A stretch of 7,759 nt of DNA from Streptosporangiaceae bacterium (GCA_030043395.1 JASHXW010000011.1:1-7759), one strand, 5' to 3'; positions 1-6,186 are shown, counted from the stretch's first letter. Numbers and translations: made by a program. Notes: generated by a model from the letters alone, not told the origin.

Positions 1-63
1 CTTGCGGGTGTGGCTACATCCTGCCAGGCAAAACCAGAGACAGCACAAGTCTCTCGGCGCACC

Positions 64-72
64 TGTGGATAA
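64..72 (-). promoter_or_regulatory. DnaA box, perfect consensus match
   Basis: The + strand reads TGTGGATAA, so the minus strand is TTATCCACA, identical to the classical DnaA box consensus. A second box lies 9 bp away in the opposite orientation. In actinobacteria such boxes are concentrated in the dnaA-dnaN spacer and upstream of dnaA, so a site downstream of parA is off the usual position. Whether DnaA binds here is inference. Confidence 0.65.
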
Positions 73-81
73 GAGGCCGTG

Positions 82-90
82 TTATCCACC
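82..90 (+). promoter_or_regulatory. DnaA box, one mismatch from consensus
   Basis: TTATCCACC matches the DnaA box TTATCCACA at eight of nine positions. It faces the perfect box at 64-72 across a 9-bp spacer, forming an inverted pair. The last base also starts the 9-bp inverted repeat 90-98/133-141. Confidence 0.55.
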
Positions 91-147
91 ACCGACCGGT
101 GCGCGGGGATGTTCACGGCACTTCTTGCGAGTCGGTCGGTGCGCGGG
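90..147. repeat. Interleaved inverted and direct short repeats
   Basis: CACCGACCG at 90-98 is the exact reverse complement of CGGTCGGTG at 133-141. CGGTGCGCGGG at 97-107 recurs exactly at 137-147, a 40-bp period and so close to four helical turns. Together with the adjacent DnaA boxes this resembles a protein-binding locus more than random spacer. High GC raises the chance of coincidental short repeats, so function is not established. Confidence 0.45.
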
Positions 148-234
148 ATCGTCCCAACAGAGAGTGCTGGCTTCGAGTTAGCTGACCGCTTGCCGGCTCA
201 TATGGCTTGCTGGGGGGGTCAGCGCTCGCCTGGA

Positions 235-250
235 CGCGCTAGGTAGCGCG
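235..250 (-). terminator. Hairpin just downstream of parA, possible terminator
   Basis: The 16 bases form an almost perfect inverted repeat (CGCGCTA / TAGCGCG around GG), starting 10 bases after the parA stop in the direction of parA transcription. There is no clear U-tract, which is common for actinobacterial terminators but leaves the call weak. A larger 7-bp inverted repeat (181-187/217-223) lies further downstream. Confidence 0.3.
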
Positions 251-259
251 GGACCGCCC

Positions 260-1894
260 TCAGGACTTGGCAGCCTTGACGTTGTTCCTGAACGCCATTT
301 CCCTAGCAGCTTCAAGGTATGCCAGCGCGCCGCTCGAACCAGGGTCATAGGTCATCACTGACTGCCCGTAACTCGGCGCCTCGGAGACGCGCACACTACG
401 CGGAATCACCGAACTCAAGACCAGCTCGCCGAAGTGCCCGCGGACTTCGTCCGCGACTTGTGATGCCAGCCTGGTCCGGCTATCGAACATCGTCAGCAAG
501 ATGGTGCTGACCTTCAGCCCGGGGTTCAGGTGGCTCTTGACCAACTCCACCGTCCGCAAAAGCTGCTCCAGGCCTTCGAGCGCGTAGTACTCGCACTGGA
601 TGGGGATCAGCACCTCCGGGGCGGACACGAGTGCGTTCACCGTCAGCAGCCCAAGAGATGGCGGGCAGTCAATGAAGATGTAGTCCAGATTGGATGCGTC
701 GAAGCCCTGGACGGCTCGGCCCAGTCGGGACTCCCTGGCGACCAGGGGAACAAGTTCGATCTCGGCTCCCGCAAGGTCGATCGTCGCCGGCACGCAGTAC
801 AGGTGCCGGAAGCCGTGTACCCTGCGGACCACCTCGCCGAGCGGCATGGAATCCACCAGGACGTCGTAAATCGACGGCGTACCAGACCGGTGCTCCACGT
901 CAAGCGCAGTCGAGGCGTTGCCTTGCGGGTCAAGATCGATGACCAGTACTCGCGAGTTATGCATCGCGAGGCTCGCGGCCAGGTTCACCGCCGTCGTGGT
1001 CTTACCCACCCCGCCTTTCTGATTGGCCACAGTCAGCACTCGGCACGATTGCGGGCGCGGCCATGGCTCACCGCTCGAGCGCGCGCTAATGGCGGCCTGG
1101 GTGGCTCGCGCAATCGGAGTGTCCGCCGTATCGGGTGCGGCAGGAACGGCCACCTTATCCTCACTCTCGCCAGGAGTGCTAAGCACGCCGGGGTACGTAC
1201 CCGCGATCATAGGGCCCGTCGGCGCCTGGAATGTGCTCCCGCCGGGAATAGCCTGCCGGCCAGACCATCTTCCGTCAGCATTCCCTTCCTCGTACTGGGC
1301 TTGGTCTGAGAACTCGCGCCCACCAGCGGCCGCCTGGCCGATCACGTCATCGCGCCAGCCGACTGACTGCCCTGAGCGGGCCAAACTATGCATAGAGTCG
1401 GCGCCTTCCTCAGGCTGATTCGGAGCCTCATTCTCTGCTGGGTCGACGTCCTGATCAGCGCCCTCCAGTGCCCCGCCCTCAGATCCTCGTGCACCGGCCG
1501 GCTCGACGAACTGGGCGTACCCCGCGTCAGTCGCATTCGCAATGTGGCCAGGCCATTGTGATCCGCCATATGCCGCCGTTTCACGTGAAACGGCGCTTCC
1601 CCTATACCGCCATTCATCCGACAATTCACTCGATCGCCAAGGTGCGTCGTCGTGCGTGGCACCACTACGCATTTCAGCATGCGAGTCAACGCTCGACGCT
1701 TGCTCCGGCGCGCCTAGAGCGGGCCATCCCAAGCCACCCTCATATCGCAGTACAGGCCAGTCCGATGCCGTCCTCGCCGCAGCCTCGGGCCCACTGTGTC
1801 CCGGGCCGCTCGATGGTCCGGAGAACGTACTAGTCACCAGCTGCTGCCGGTCAGGCCAGCCGAGTCCAGATTCACGATCGCCATTGCCGATCAT
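260..1894 (-). CDS. parA: Chromosome partitioning ATPase ParA with long N-terminal extension
   Basis: This is a Walker-type ParA/Soj ATPase. With ParB and parS it segregates newly replicated origins by ATP-dependent dimerisation and nonspecific DNA binding. I choose ATG at 1892-1894 (544 residues) because GGGAGGGA lies 6 bases upstream; a TTG 21 bases earlier (1913-1915) is also open but lies before this site. In the 544-residue numbering, the deviant Walker A KGGVGKTT is at 293-300, followed by the A' motif (VIDLDPQGNAST) and a Walker B-like FIDCPPSLG segment. The core of about 260 residues is close to actinobacterial ParA. The first 285 residues are unusual: low complexity, rich in Gly, Ser, Ala and acidic residues, with nine spaced tryptophans, several in Trp-Pro pairs. 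A parS palindrome is embedded around codons 101-107. The real protein could start later, at ATG 1208-1210 or GTG 1184-1186, which would give a more usual leader, but neither has a good ribosome binding site. parB does not follow within the window. Confidence 0.93.
   Translation of the reverse strand: MIGNGDRESGLGWPDRQQLVTSTFSGPSSGPGHSGPEAAARTASDWPVLRYEGGLGWPALGAPEQASSVDSHAEMRSGATHDDAPWRSSELSDEWRYRGSAVSRETAAYGGSQWPGHIANATDAGYAQFVEPAGARGSEGGALEGADQDVDPAENEAPNQPEEGADSMHSLARSGQSVGWRDDVIGQAAAGGREFSDQAQYEEGNADGRWSGRQAIPGGSTFQAPTGPMIAGTYPGVLSTPGESEDKVAVPAAPDTADTPIARATQAAISARSSGEPWPRPQSCRVLTVANQKGGVGKTTTAVNLAASLAMHNSRVLVIDLDPQGNASTALDVEHRSGTPSIYDVLVDSMPLGEVVRRVHGFRHLYCVPATIDLAGAEIELVPLVARESRLGRAVQGFDASNLDYIFIDCPPSLGLLTVNALVSAPEVLIPIQCEYYALEGLEQLLRTVELVKSHLNPGLKVSTILLTMFDSRTRLASQVADEVRGHFGELVLSSVIPRSVRVSEAPSYGQSVMTYDPGSSGALAYLEAAREMAFRNNVKAAKS
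1574..1595. promoter_or_regulatory. parS centromere site (ParB-binding palindrome) inside parA
   Basis: The 22 bases are a perfect palindrome whose inner 16 bases are CGTTTCACGTGAAACG. These match the bacterial parS consensus (TGTTTCACGTGAAACA) at all but the two outermost positions. ParB binds parS, spreads and forms the partition complex on which ParA acts. The site lies in frame in the N-terminal coding extension of parA, read there as ...Val-Ser-Arg-Glu-Thr... It is the only such palindrome I found in the window. Origin-proximal parS clusters are typical of actinobacteria. Confidence 0.9.
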
Positions 1895-1900
1895 GACGAT

Positions 1901-1908
1901 TCCCTCCC
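1901..1908 (-). promoter_or_regulatory. parA ribosome binding site that decides the start
   Basis: The minus strand reads GGGAGGGA, 6 bases before ATG 1892-1894. It is a strong Shine-Dalgarno match and the best one upstream of any in-frame parA start. It therefore supports translation of the long N-terminal extension. Confidence 0.7.
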
Positions 1909-2274
1909 GCTCCAAACCGGGCTAACCGGAACCTACCGAAGCCTGGAAACTCAGCCCGCCTCAGGTCAGCCGTTCCGGTCGATCGCGCTGTCGGCCAGCC
2001 CAACCCGCCGACTGGCGGGCACTCGCCTGGCTTGAGCAATACCCGGGAGTGACCGCGCTGCACCCTTCTCGCCCGACCGCCCGTACCCTGCGGCCCGTGC
2101 TTCCGGTCAGCCCTCAACCGCCGCTCTCAGCGCAGCCACGCTCACTCGCCTCATGACTCGAGCGGCCTCAGCACTGGTAGAAGACAAGGCTCGCGCGCCC
2201 CGCCTGCCCGCGGAGCGAGAAAACTGCCCATCGGCTGCGCGAGCGGCCTGGCCGCCCGCGGACGCCGACGAGCT
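1909..2274. other. Gene-free spacer between rsmG and parA
   Basis: No ORF here looks like a real protein; the short open frames overlap each other and have no convincing start. A GC-rich 13-base near-palindrome (2243-2255, GCGGCC-T-GGCCGC) lies about 20 bases after the rsmG stop and could act as a weak terminator, but lacks a U-tract. The spacer is the natural place for a parA promoter. I see TAGGTT on the minus strand just upstream of the parA ribosome binding site but no matching -35 element, so I do not call one. Confidence 0.5.
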
Positions 2275-3153
2275 TCAGCGCACGCCCCCACCCGCTGGGC
2301 GGCCAGTGGCGGCGGCGCCCCGTCCATCGAAGTGGCCTGGTCCGCTTCGCTTCTCACTCGTCCTGAACCGGACGACCGTAGTGGGATCCGCGAGCACAGC
2401 GCCACCCAAGGAGACGACCTCCAGCCCAGACACCCCCAGGCGCCTCAGCATCGGGGCAGCCTCGTTTATCTCGGTCGCGGCGGTCGCCCCTTTCATGGCC
2501 AGCACGACTCCGCCGGGCCGCGCGAGCCCGGCCGCCAGAGCTGCCAGCCGGTCAAGCCTGGCGACCGCCCTGGCGGTTACCACGTCTGCCTCTATCTCTC
2601 CAGCCAATTCCTGCGCGCGAGCGCGGCGCACTTCCACGTTGTCAAGGCCAAGCTCTGTTACGCACTCGGTCAGGAACGTGGTCCGCCGCGCCATCGGCTC
2701 GACCAGCACGACAGTGGACTCCGGCCGCAGGATCGCCAGAACCAAGCCCGGAAGGCCCGGTCCTGACCCGATGTCCGCGAGACGGCACGACCGCGGGACG
2801 AGTTCGGCCACGACAGCGCAGTTCAGCAGATGCCGCTCCCAGATCCTGCCGGTCTCACCCGGACCGATCAGGCCGCGGTCAACCCCCGGGCCGGCAAGCA
2901 GCTGCGCATACGCTTGTGCAAGCGGCAGCGCGCTCCCGAAGATTACGCTAGCCGCGGCAGGCGGTGCGGAGACTGTTTCCGCGGCAGGGCCCGCAGCTTC
3001 ACCGGCCGAGCCAGCAGCTTCACCGGCTGAGCCCCTAGCTTCACCGGCAGGGTTCGCCCCTGCGGGGCCTGACTTAGCCAGGAAGAACGACCACTCTGCG
3101 GTTCGGGTCGATGCCCTCGGACTCGCTGCGCAGGCCAGCGGCGGCAATCGCAT
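2275..3153 (-). CDS. rsmG: 16S rRNA (guanine-N7) methyltransferase RsmG/GidB, start uncertain
   Basis: RsmG uses S-adenosylmethionine to methylate N7 of G527 (E. coli numbering) in the 530 loop of 16S rRNA; loss in other bacteria gives low-level streptomycin resistance. Numbering from ATG 3153 gives 292 residues. Recognisable segments are FGSALPLAQAYAQLLA (72-87), the family signature WERHLLNC (105-112), the SAM motif I DIGSGPGLPG (127-136), EPMARRTTFL (152-161), VVTARAVARLDRL (191-203) and LAMKG (218-222). Actinobacterial homologues are usually near 235-240 residues. The extra N-terminus is an Ala/Gly/Glu repeat encoded by three 21-bp units, preceded by 28 residues that overlap the end of jag. 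No ATG, GTG or TTG exists in frame between TTG 3145-3147 and the conserved core, and ATG 3153 has no clear ribosome binding site. The true start is therefore unresolved: a long overlap, a non-standard codon or a frameshift are all possible. The C-terminal tail (about 268-292) is basic and Gly-rich. Confidence 0.9.
   Translation of the reverse strand: MRLPPLACAASPRASTRTAEWSFFLAKSGPAGANPAGEARGSAGEAAGSAGEAAGPAAETVSAPPAAASVIFGSALPLAQAYAQLLAGPGVDRGLIGPGETGRIWERHLLNCAVVAELVPRSCRLADIGSGPGLPGLVLAILRPESTVVLVEPMARRTTFLTECVTELGLDNVEVRRARAQELAGEIEADVVTARAVARLDRLAALAAGLARPGGVVLAMKGATAATEINEAAPMLRRLGVSGLEVVSLGGAVLADPTTVVRFRTSEKRSGPGHFDGRGAAATGRPAGGGVR
2986..3048 (-). repeat. Three tandem 21-bp repeats at the 5' end of rsmG
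   Basis: Three head-to-tail 21-bp units lie at 2986-3006, 3007-3027 and 3028-3048. All share an identical 12-base core (AGCTTCACCGGC on the + strand), and a degenerate fourth copy lies to the left. In the rsmG frame they encode Ala-Gly-Glu-Ala-x-Gly-Ser/Pro repeats. The unit length is a multiple of three, so copy-number changes would keep the frame. Confidence 0.85.
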
Positions 3154-3661
3154 CGTGAACGATCTTGCGCTCGAACGCGTTCATCGCAGACAGCGCCTTC
3201 GCTTCGCCAGTGCGCTTCACTTCCTCGGCCACACTCGTGCCCAGCTCTGTCAGGTCAGCGCGGCGCCTGGCCCGGTAGCCGCCGATGTCGAGCATCAGCC
3301 TGGTCCGACCGCCGGTCTGCCTGTGCACTGCCAGCCTGGTGAGCTCCTGCAGCGCATCGAGGACCTCACCGTGGTCGCCAACTAGCTCGTCGAGGGTCGC
3401 GCCCACCACTGATACGACGGCACGGTCACCCTCGACGTCCATGTCGATGTCGCCGTCCAGGTCGGCGACGTCCAGCAGGCCCTCGATGTAGTCGGCCGCG
3501 ATCTCGCCCTCTTGCTCGAGATCCGCCACTTCCGGCTCGGCTGCATCGCGCGCGGGTTCATCCCCGGCCCCCGCCAGGTCGTCAAGCTCGACGTCGACCT
3601 CACTGGCATCCTCGGGCATGTCCTCGTCCGAGTCGGCGAGCACGTTATCCCCTTGGCTCAC
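3074..3661 (-). CDS. jag: KH-R3H RNA-binding protein Jag (KhpB/EloR family)
   Basis: Jag/KhpB is a cytoplasmic RNA-binding protein. In Firmicutes it partners KhpA and influences cell elongation and envelope gene expression; its actinobacterial role is less clear. The 195-residue product starts at GTG 3659-3661 with AGGAGG 8 bases upstream, the strongest ribosome binding site in the cluster. Residues 1-55 are highly acidic and probably disordered. A KH-like domain spans about 55-127 (IEGLLDVADLDGDIDMDVEG, then GATLDELVGDHGEVLDALQEL, where the GDHG stands for the GxxG loop). The R3H domain is at about 135-195, with the signature MNAFERKIVH (160-169) giving Arg165 and His169. It lacks the N-terminal Jag_N domain of Firmicutes homologues, as expected for actinobacteria. 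It lies 64 bp after yidC, as in most actinobacterial clusters, and its 3' end overlaps the longest rsmG frame by 80 bp. Confidence 0.92.
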   Translation of the reverse strand: MSQGDNVLADSDEDMPEDASEVDVELDDLAGAGDEPARDAAEPEVADLEQEGEIAADYIEGLLDVADLDGDIDMDVEGDRAVVSVVGATLDELVGDHGEVLDALQELTRLAVHRQTGGRTRLMLDIGGYRARRRADLTELGTSVAEEVKRTGEAKALSAMNAFERKIVHDAIAAAGLRSESEGIDPNRRVVVLPG

Positions 3662-3669
3662 GGAACGAT

Positions 3670-3675
3670 CCTCCT
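3670..3675 (-). promoter_or_regulatory. Strong jag ribosome binding site
   Basis: AGGAGG on the minus strand, 8 bases before GTG 3659-3661, is a full anti-16S match and fixes the GTG as the jag start. A 5-bp hairpin (3683-3687/3692-3696) lies just upstream of it in the yidC-jag spacer. Confidence 0.75.
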
Positions 3676-3725
3676 ACTTGGCCGGGCACTCGCCCGCGGC
3701 ATGCCCGCCAGGCCGACCTGCCCGC

Positions 3726-5198
3726 TTAGCGCTTACCAGATCGCTTGCTGCGTGACTGGCGCTGCGGCTGGTTCCTGACGATCTTAACCTCGGGCTCGAG
3801 CTCTACACTCGGCTCGGGCTCGGGCTCGAAGCGCTTGGTGAACCGGCGCAGCGGACCGCCGCCGTCGTTGCTGCCCGGCTTGTGCCCGTTACCGGACCCG
3901 CTCGCACCGGGCCCAGAAGTCCCAGCCCGAGCCGGCTTCGGCGCGCTCGCCGAACGTCCTGGCTGAGCCGGCCGCCCGGGCTGAGCGGGCTTGCCCGGCG
4001 CGGACCTGCTGGGAGTCTTCGCTCCCGGGCCAACCTTGCCATTCGAGCTGCCTGCAGAAGTTCTGCCACTAGCGCCCGGCTTACCGGCAGATGCGCTCCC
4101 CGCCTTGGCGGGCGATCCCGCACCGCCCGGCTTGCCGGCCGTGCCACCCTGCGGCTTTCCCGCGGCTGCCTGCGGCTTTCCTGGCACAGCATCCTGCACG
4201 TCAGCTGGCATGTCATCCCGCGCCTGACCGGCATCTCCCGTGCTCTTGCCCGACGCGCCCGACGCCTTGCCCGAGCTGCCCGTTGCCGGGCGGGACCTGT
4301 CCTGGCCGCTGCCAGTTCCTGGCCTAGACCGGCCGCTGGAGCTCGTCAAGCCCGCCGCCGTCGCCGGCCTGCTCCGGCCAGCGATCGGCAGGTTGCCACC
4401 CGCCGCTGCCGCGGCAGCACCCACCGGGAACCGCCGCAGGATCAGGAACTGCTGGGCAAGGGTCCATACGTTCGTGGTCACCCAGTACAGGACAAGGCCG
4501 AACTGCCAGTACAGGCCGGTCAGCGCGAACAGCGGCATGACATAGGCCATCATCCGCTGGGACTGGCCCATCGGGTTGTCCTTGCCAGTCGGCATCATTC
4601 CGCGCTTCATGCTCTGGCGGACCGTGAGGTACGTCGTCGCCATGCTGATCGCGACGGCGATCAGGATGACGATCTTCGCCTCGAGCGGCACGACCATGCC
4701 GTCGGTGAAGAGCACCTTGTCCGCGATCGTCGCGCCGAAGATCTTCGCGTGCAGCGCGCTCTGGATCAGGTTCACGCTCAGGTGGTACTCGGGCGCACCC
4801 TTATCGAGAGTGGGGCTCCACTCCGCGATGTAGCGCAGCACGCTGAACAAGCCGAAGAAGATGGGCATCTGCAGCAGGATCGGAAGGCAGCCCATCAGCG
4901 GGTTGACGCCCGCCTCCTGGTACAGCTTCATCGTCTCCTGGTTGAGCTTCTCCTTGTCGTTCTTGTAGCGCTTGCGAAGCTCGGTGATCTTCGGAGTCAG
5001 CGCTGTCATCGCGCGCTGCGTGTGCATCTGCTTGATGAACAGCGGCAGCAGGATCAGCCGCATGATGATCACGAGCACGGCGATCGTCAGGACCCACGTC
5101 ACGCCACTGCTATCGCCAAAGACCGGACCAAACAGGTTGAACAGGTGCGTAATGACCCAGGCGACGACGTCATCGATCGGGGCGAGGATGGTACTCAA
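3726..5198 (-). CDS. yidC: Membrane protein insertase YidC/Oxa1 with long low-complexity tail
   Basis: YidC inserts and folds membrane proteins, alone or with SecYEG. This 490-residue protein has the Gram-positive form: no large periplasmic domain. Hydrophobic segments lie at about 34-54, 101-123, 174-193, 216-234 and 236-254. The conserved hydrophilic-groove arginine is Arg47 ([10 protein letters not shown]). A basic amphipathic cytoplasmic loop follows (about 56-95), then the [19 protein letters not shown] segment (99-117). From about residue 260 the tail is unlike a folded domain: Gly, Ala, Ser, Pro and Lys rich, with RSRPAT-type repeats (275-280, 290-295, 301-306), GKP repeats, a tandem PAQPGR, an acidic patch ([13 protein letters not shown], 458-470) and a very basic end (RSKRSGKR). 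I chose TTG 5196-5198, whose bases overlap the yidD stop (TTGA), which suggests translational coupling; AAGGGA lies 9 bases upstream. The membrane core is certain; the tail function is unknown. Confidence 0.96.
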   Translation of the reverse strand: MSTILAPIDDVVAWVITHLFNLFGPVFGDSSGVTWVLTIAVLVIIMRLILLPLFIKQMHTQRAMTALTPKITELRKRYKNDKEKLNQETMKLYQEAGVNPLMGCLPILLQMPIFFGLFSVLRYIAEWSPTLDKGAPEYHLSVNLIQSALHAKIFGATIADKVLFTDGMVVPLEAKIVILIAVAISMATTYLTVRQSMKRGMMPTGKDNPMGQSQRMMAYVMPLFALTGLYWQFGLVLYWVTTNVWTLAQQFLILRRFPVGAAAAAAGGNLPIAGRSRPATAAGLTSSSGRSRPGTGSGQDRSRPATGSSGKASGASGKSTGDAGQARDDMPADVQDAVPGKPQAAAGKPQGGTAGKPGGAGSPAKAGSASAGKPGASGRTSAGSSNGKVGPGAKTPSRSAPGKPAQPGRPAQPGRSASAPKPARAGTSGPGASGSGNGHKPGSNDGGGPLRRFTKRFEPEPEPSVELEPEVKIVRNQPQRQSRSKRSGKR

Positions 5199-5662
5199 CG
5201 ACTCAGTTCCCTTGCTCTTGCGTCAGTGGCGGCAGTCTCCGCACCGCTCTGCCCGCCCTGATCCTGCCGTCTCGGCGGAACGGGGTCGAGCCCTCCGGGA
5301 TGGAACGGGTGGCAGCGGCTCAGCCGCCTGATCGCGAGCCATGTTCCCCGGCCCGCGCCATGTACCTGGACCGCCTCCAGCGCGTACGCGCTGCACGACG
5401 GGTAAAACCGGCAGCGGGGCCCGAGCAGCGGGCTGACGAACCTCCGGTAGAAGGAGATCAGCCCGATCAGCACGGATGCCGGCGCCGACGTATGGTCGCC
5501 TAGGTCAGCGTCCACTACATCAACGCCTTCTGGCCGACTACTCTTCCTGCCCCCGGCAAAGTCCTCGGTCCCGAGATCCCCGGCGGCAGCATCATCGGGA
5601 GCACGATCGCCGGCCATGTAAGGGCTTGCGACGTCCGTGCCTAGCCCACTCTGCCGTCTCAC
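5195..5662 (-). CDS. yidD: Membrane protein insertion efficiency factor YidD, N-terminally extended
   Basis: YidD is a small membrane-associated protein (E. coli: 85 residues) that helps insertion of Sec/YidC substrates. The conserved core is residues 64-131 of 155: [20 protein letters not shown], the [16 protein letters not shown] block (83-98) with Cys84 and Cys90, and [17 protein letters not shown] (113-129) with Cys117. The start is GTG 5660-5662, which overlaps the rnpA stop in a GTGA junction and has AGGGTGG 6 bases upstream (5669-5675). The first 63 residues are acidic and Gly/Ala rich with no similarity I recognise. An internal ATG at 5615-5617 would shorten the extension to 48 residues but lacks a ribosome binding site. 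The C-terminal 25 residues are polar. The gene end overlaps the yidC start. The core is unmistakable; the start is less certain. Confidence 0.92.
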   Translation of the reverse strand: MRRQSGLGTDVASPYMAGDRAPDDAAAGDLGTEDFAGGRKSSRPEGVDVVDADLGDHTSAPASVLIGLISFYRRFVSPLLGPRCRFYPSCSAYALEAVQVHGAGRGTWLAIRRLSRCHPFHPGGLDPVPPRRQDQGGQSGAETAATDARARELSR

Positions 5663-6015
5663 ACCGCACCACCCTGCCGCCGAAGCACTGCTCGTATTAC
5701 CAGACCCAGCTCGGCAGCCAAGTCACCATGACTTGCAGTCGCGGCCGGGGGGTTAGCGCGCAACACAAGCAGGCTACCCCGAGGAAGTGAATGCAGATAG
5801 CTAGCCGCGAGGTGCCGGAGCCTACGGCGCACCCTGTTCCGCACCACCGCTGGCCCGACTGCGCGGCTCACGACAAAGCCAATCCGGGCGGGCTCGTCAG
5901 CGTCGTCGCGCACGAGCAGGTGACCCACGACAAGCGGACGGCCGACTCGGCTTCCCCGGCTGATCGCCGCGCTGAACTCCTTACTACGCCGCATCCTGGC
6001 GGCTGCGGGCAGCAT
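5659..6015 (-). CDS. rnpA: Ribonuclease P protein component
   Basis: RnpA is the protein cofactor of RNase P, which removes 5' leaders from tRNA precursors; it aids substrate binding by the catalytic RNA (rnpB, not here). The 118-residue product is of usual length. Typical features are the basic N-terminus [14 protein letters not shown], the [20 protein letters not shown] block (47-66) carrying the RNR signature (RNRVRRRLR, 59-67), and [11 protein letters not shown] (82-92), which matches the usual hydrophobic strand. I chose ATG 6013-6015 because GGTGA lies 6 bases upstream and homologues commonly start MLP. A GTG 6 bases earlier (6019-6021) is also open but lies almost against that ribosome binding site. 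It follows rpmH by 33 bp and its stop overlaps the yidD start. Confidence 0.95.
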   Translation of the reverse strand: MLPAAARMRRSKEFSAAISRGSRVGRPLVVGHLLVRDDADEPARIGFVVSRAVGPAVVRNRVRRRLRHLAASYLHSLPRGSLLVLRANPPAATASHGDLAAELGLVIRAVLRRQGGAV

Positions 6016-6048
6016 CGACACTCACCGCCGCGCCGATGGCGGTGCGAC

Positions 6049-6186
6049 TCAGACGCTGACTCGCGCACGGCCCTTGCGCCGGCGTGCGGAAAGGATCGCG
6101 CGTCCGGCCCGGGTGCGCATGCGCAGCCGGAACCCGTGCGTCTTCGCGCGACGGCGATTGTTCGGCTGAAACGTGCGCTTGCTCAC
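6049..6186 (-). CDS. rpmH: 50S ribosomal protein bL34
   Basis: This 45-residue very basic protein of the large ribosomal subunit shows the bL34 signature almost throughout: [19 protein letters not shown] (2-20), then [19 protein letters not shown] (22-40). The start is GTG 6184-6186, with GGAG 5 bases upstream (6192-6195); the frame is open further upstream but without similarity. It is the first gene of the leftward cluster, directly opposite dnaA, the standard arrangement. Its promoter should lie in the 372-bp divergent spacer. Confidence 0.97.
   Translation of the reverse strand: MSKRTFQPNNRRRAKTHGFRLRMRTRAGRAILSARRRKGRARVSV

Larger units (their letters stand above)
1..259. other. Gene-free spacer downstream of parA with DnaA boxes and repeats
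   Basis: I see no convincing coding region on either strand. The minus strand, where parB would normally follow parA directly, has no ParB-like N-terminus. The spacer is structured: a 6-bp inverted repeat at 36-41/49-54, two facing DnaA boxes at 64-72 and 82-90, a 9-bp inverted repeat at 90-98/133-141, an 11-bp direct repeat at 97-107/137-147, a 7-bp inverted repeat at 181-187/217-223 and a compact hairpin at 235-250. No tRNA arm pattern is visible. It may be a parA 3' end plus a DnaA-binding locus; parB or another gene could begin left of the window. Confidence 0.6.

Noticed and set aside
64..90. Calling the DnaA-box pair the chromosomal oriC
   Set aside because: Only two boxes and no AT-rich unwinding region are visible, and the usual actinobacterial oriC lies between dnaA and dnaN, outside the window.
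530..1309. A 259-codon open frame on the + strand opposite parA
   Set aside because: It is the shadow of the ParA ATPase core, Arg/His/Val rich with no motif.
2153..3385. A 410-codon open frame on the + strand opposite rsmG and jag
   Set aside because: Both minus-strand genes have clear family motifs; the opposite frame is low complexity and crosses two genes and a spacer.
3683..3696. CGGGC/GCCCG hairpin between yidC and jag as a terminator
   Set aside because: The stem is only 5 bp, there is no U-tract, and a strong jag ribosome binding site follows directly, so readthrough or processing is more likely.
3882..5261. A 459-codon open frame on the + strand opposite yidC
   Set aside because: It mirrors yidC exactly, is extremely Arg/Pro/His rich, and has no recognisable family. 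Long antisense frames are common at this GC content.
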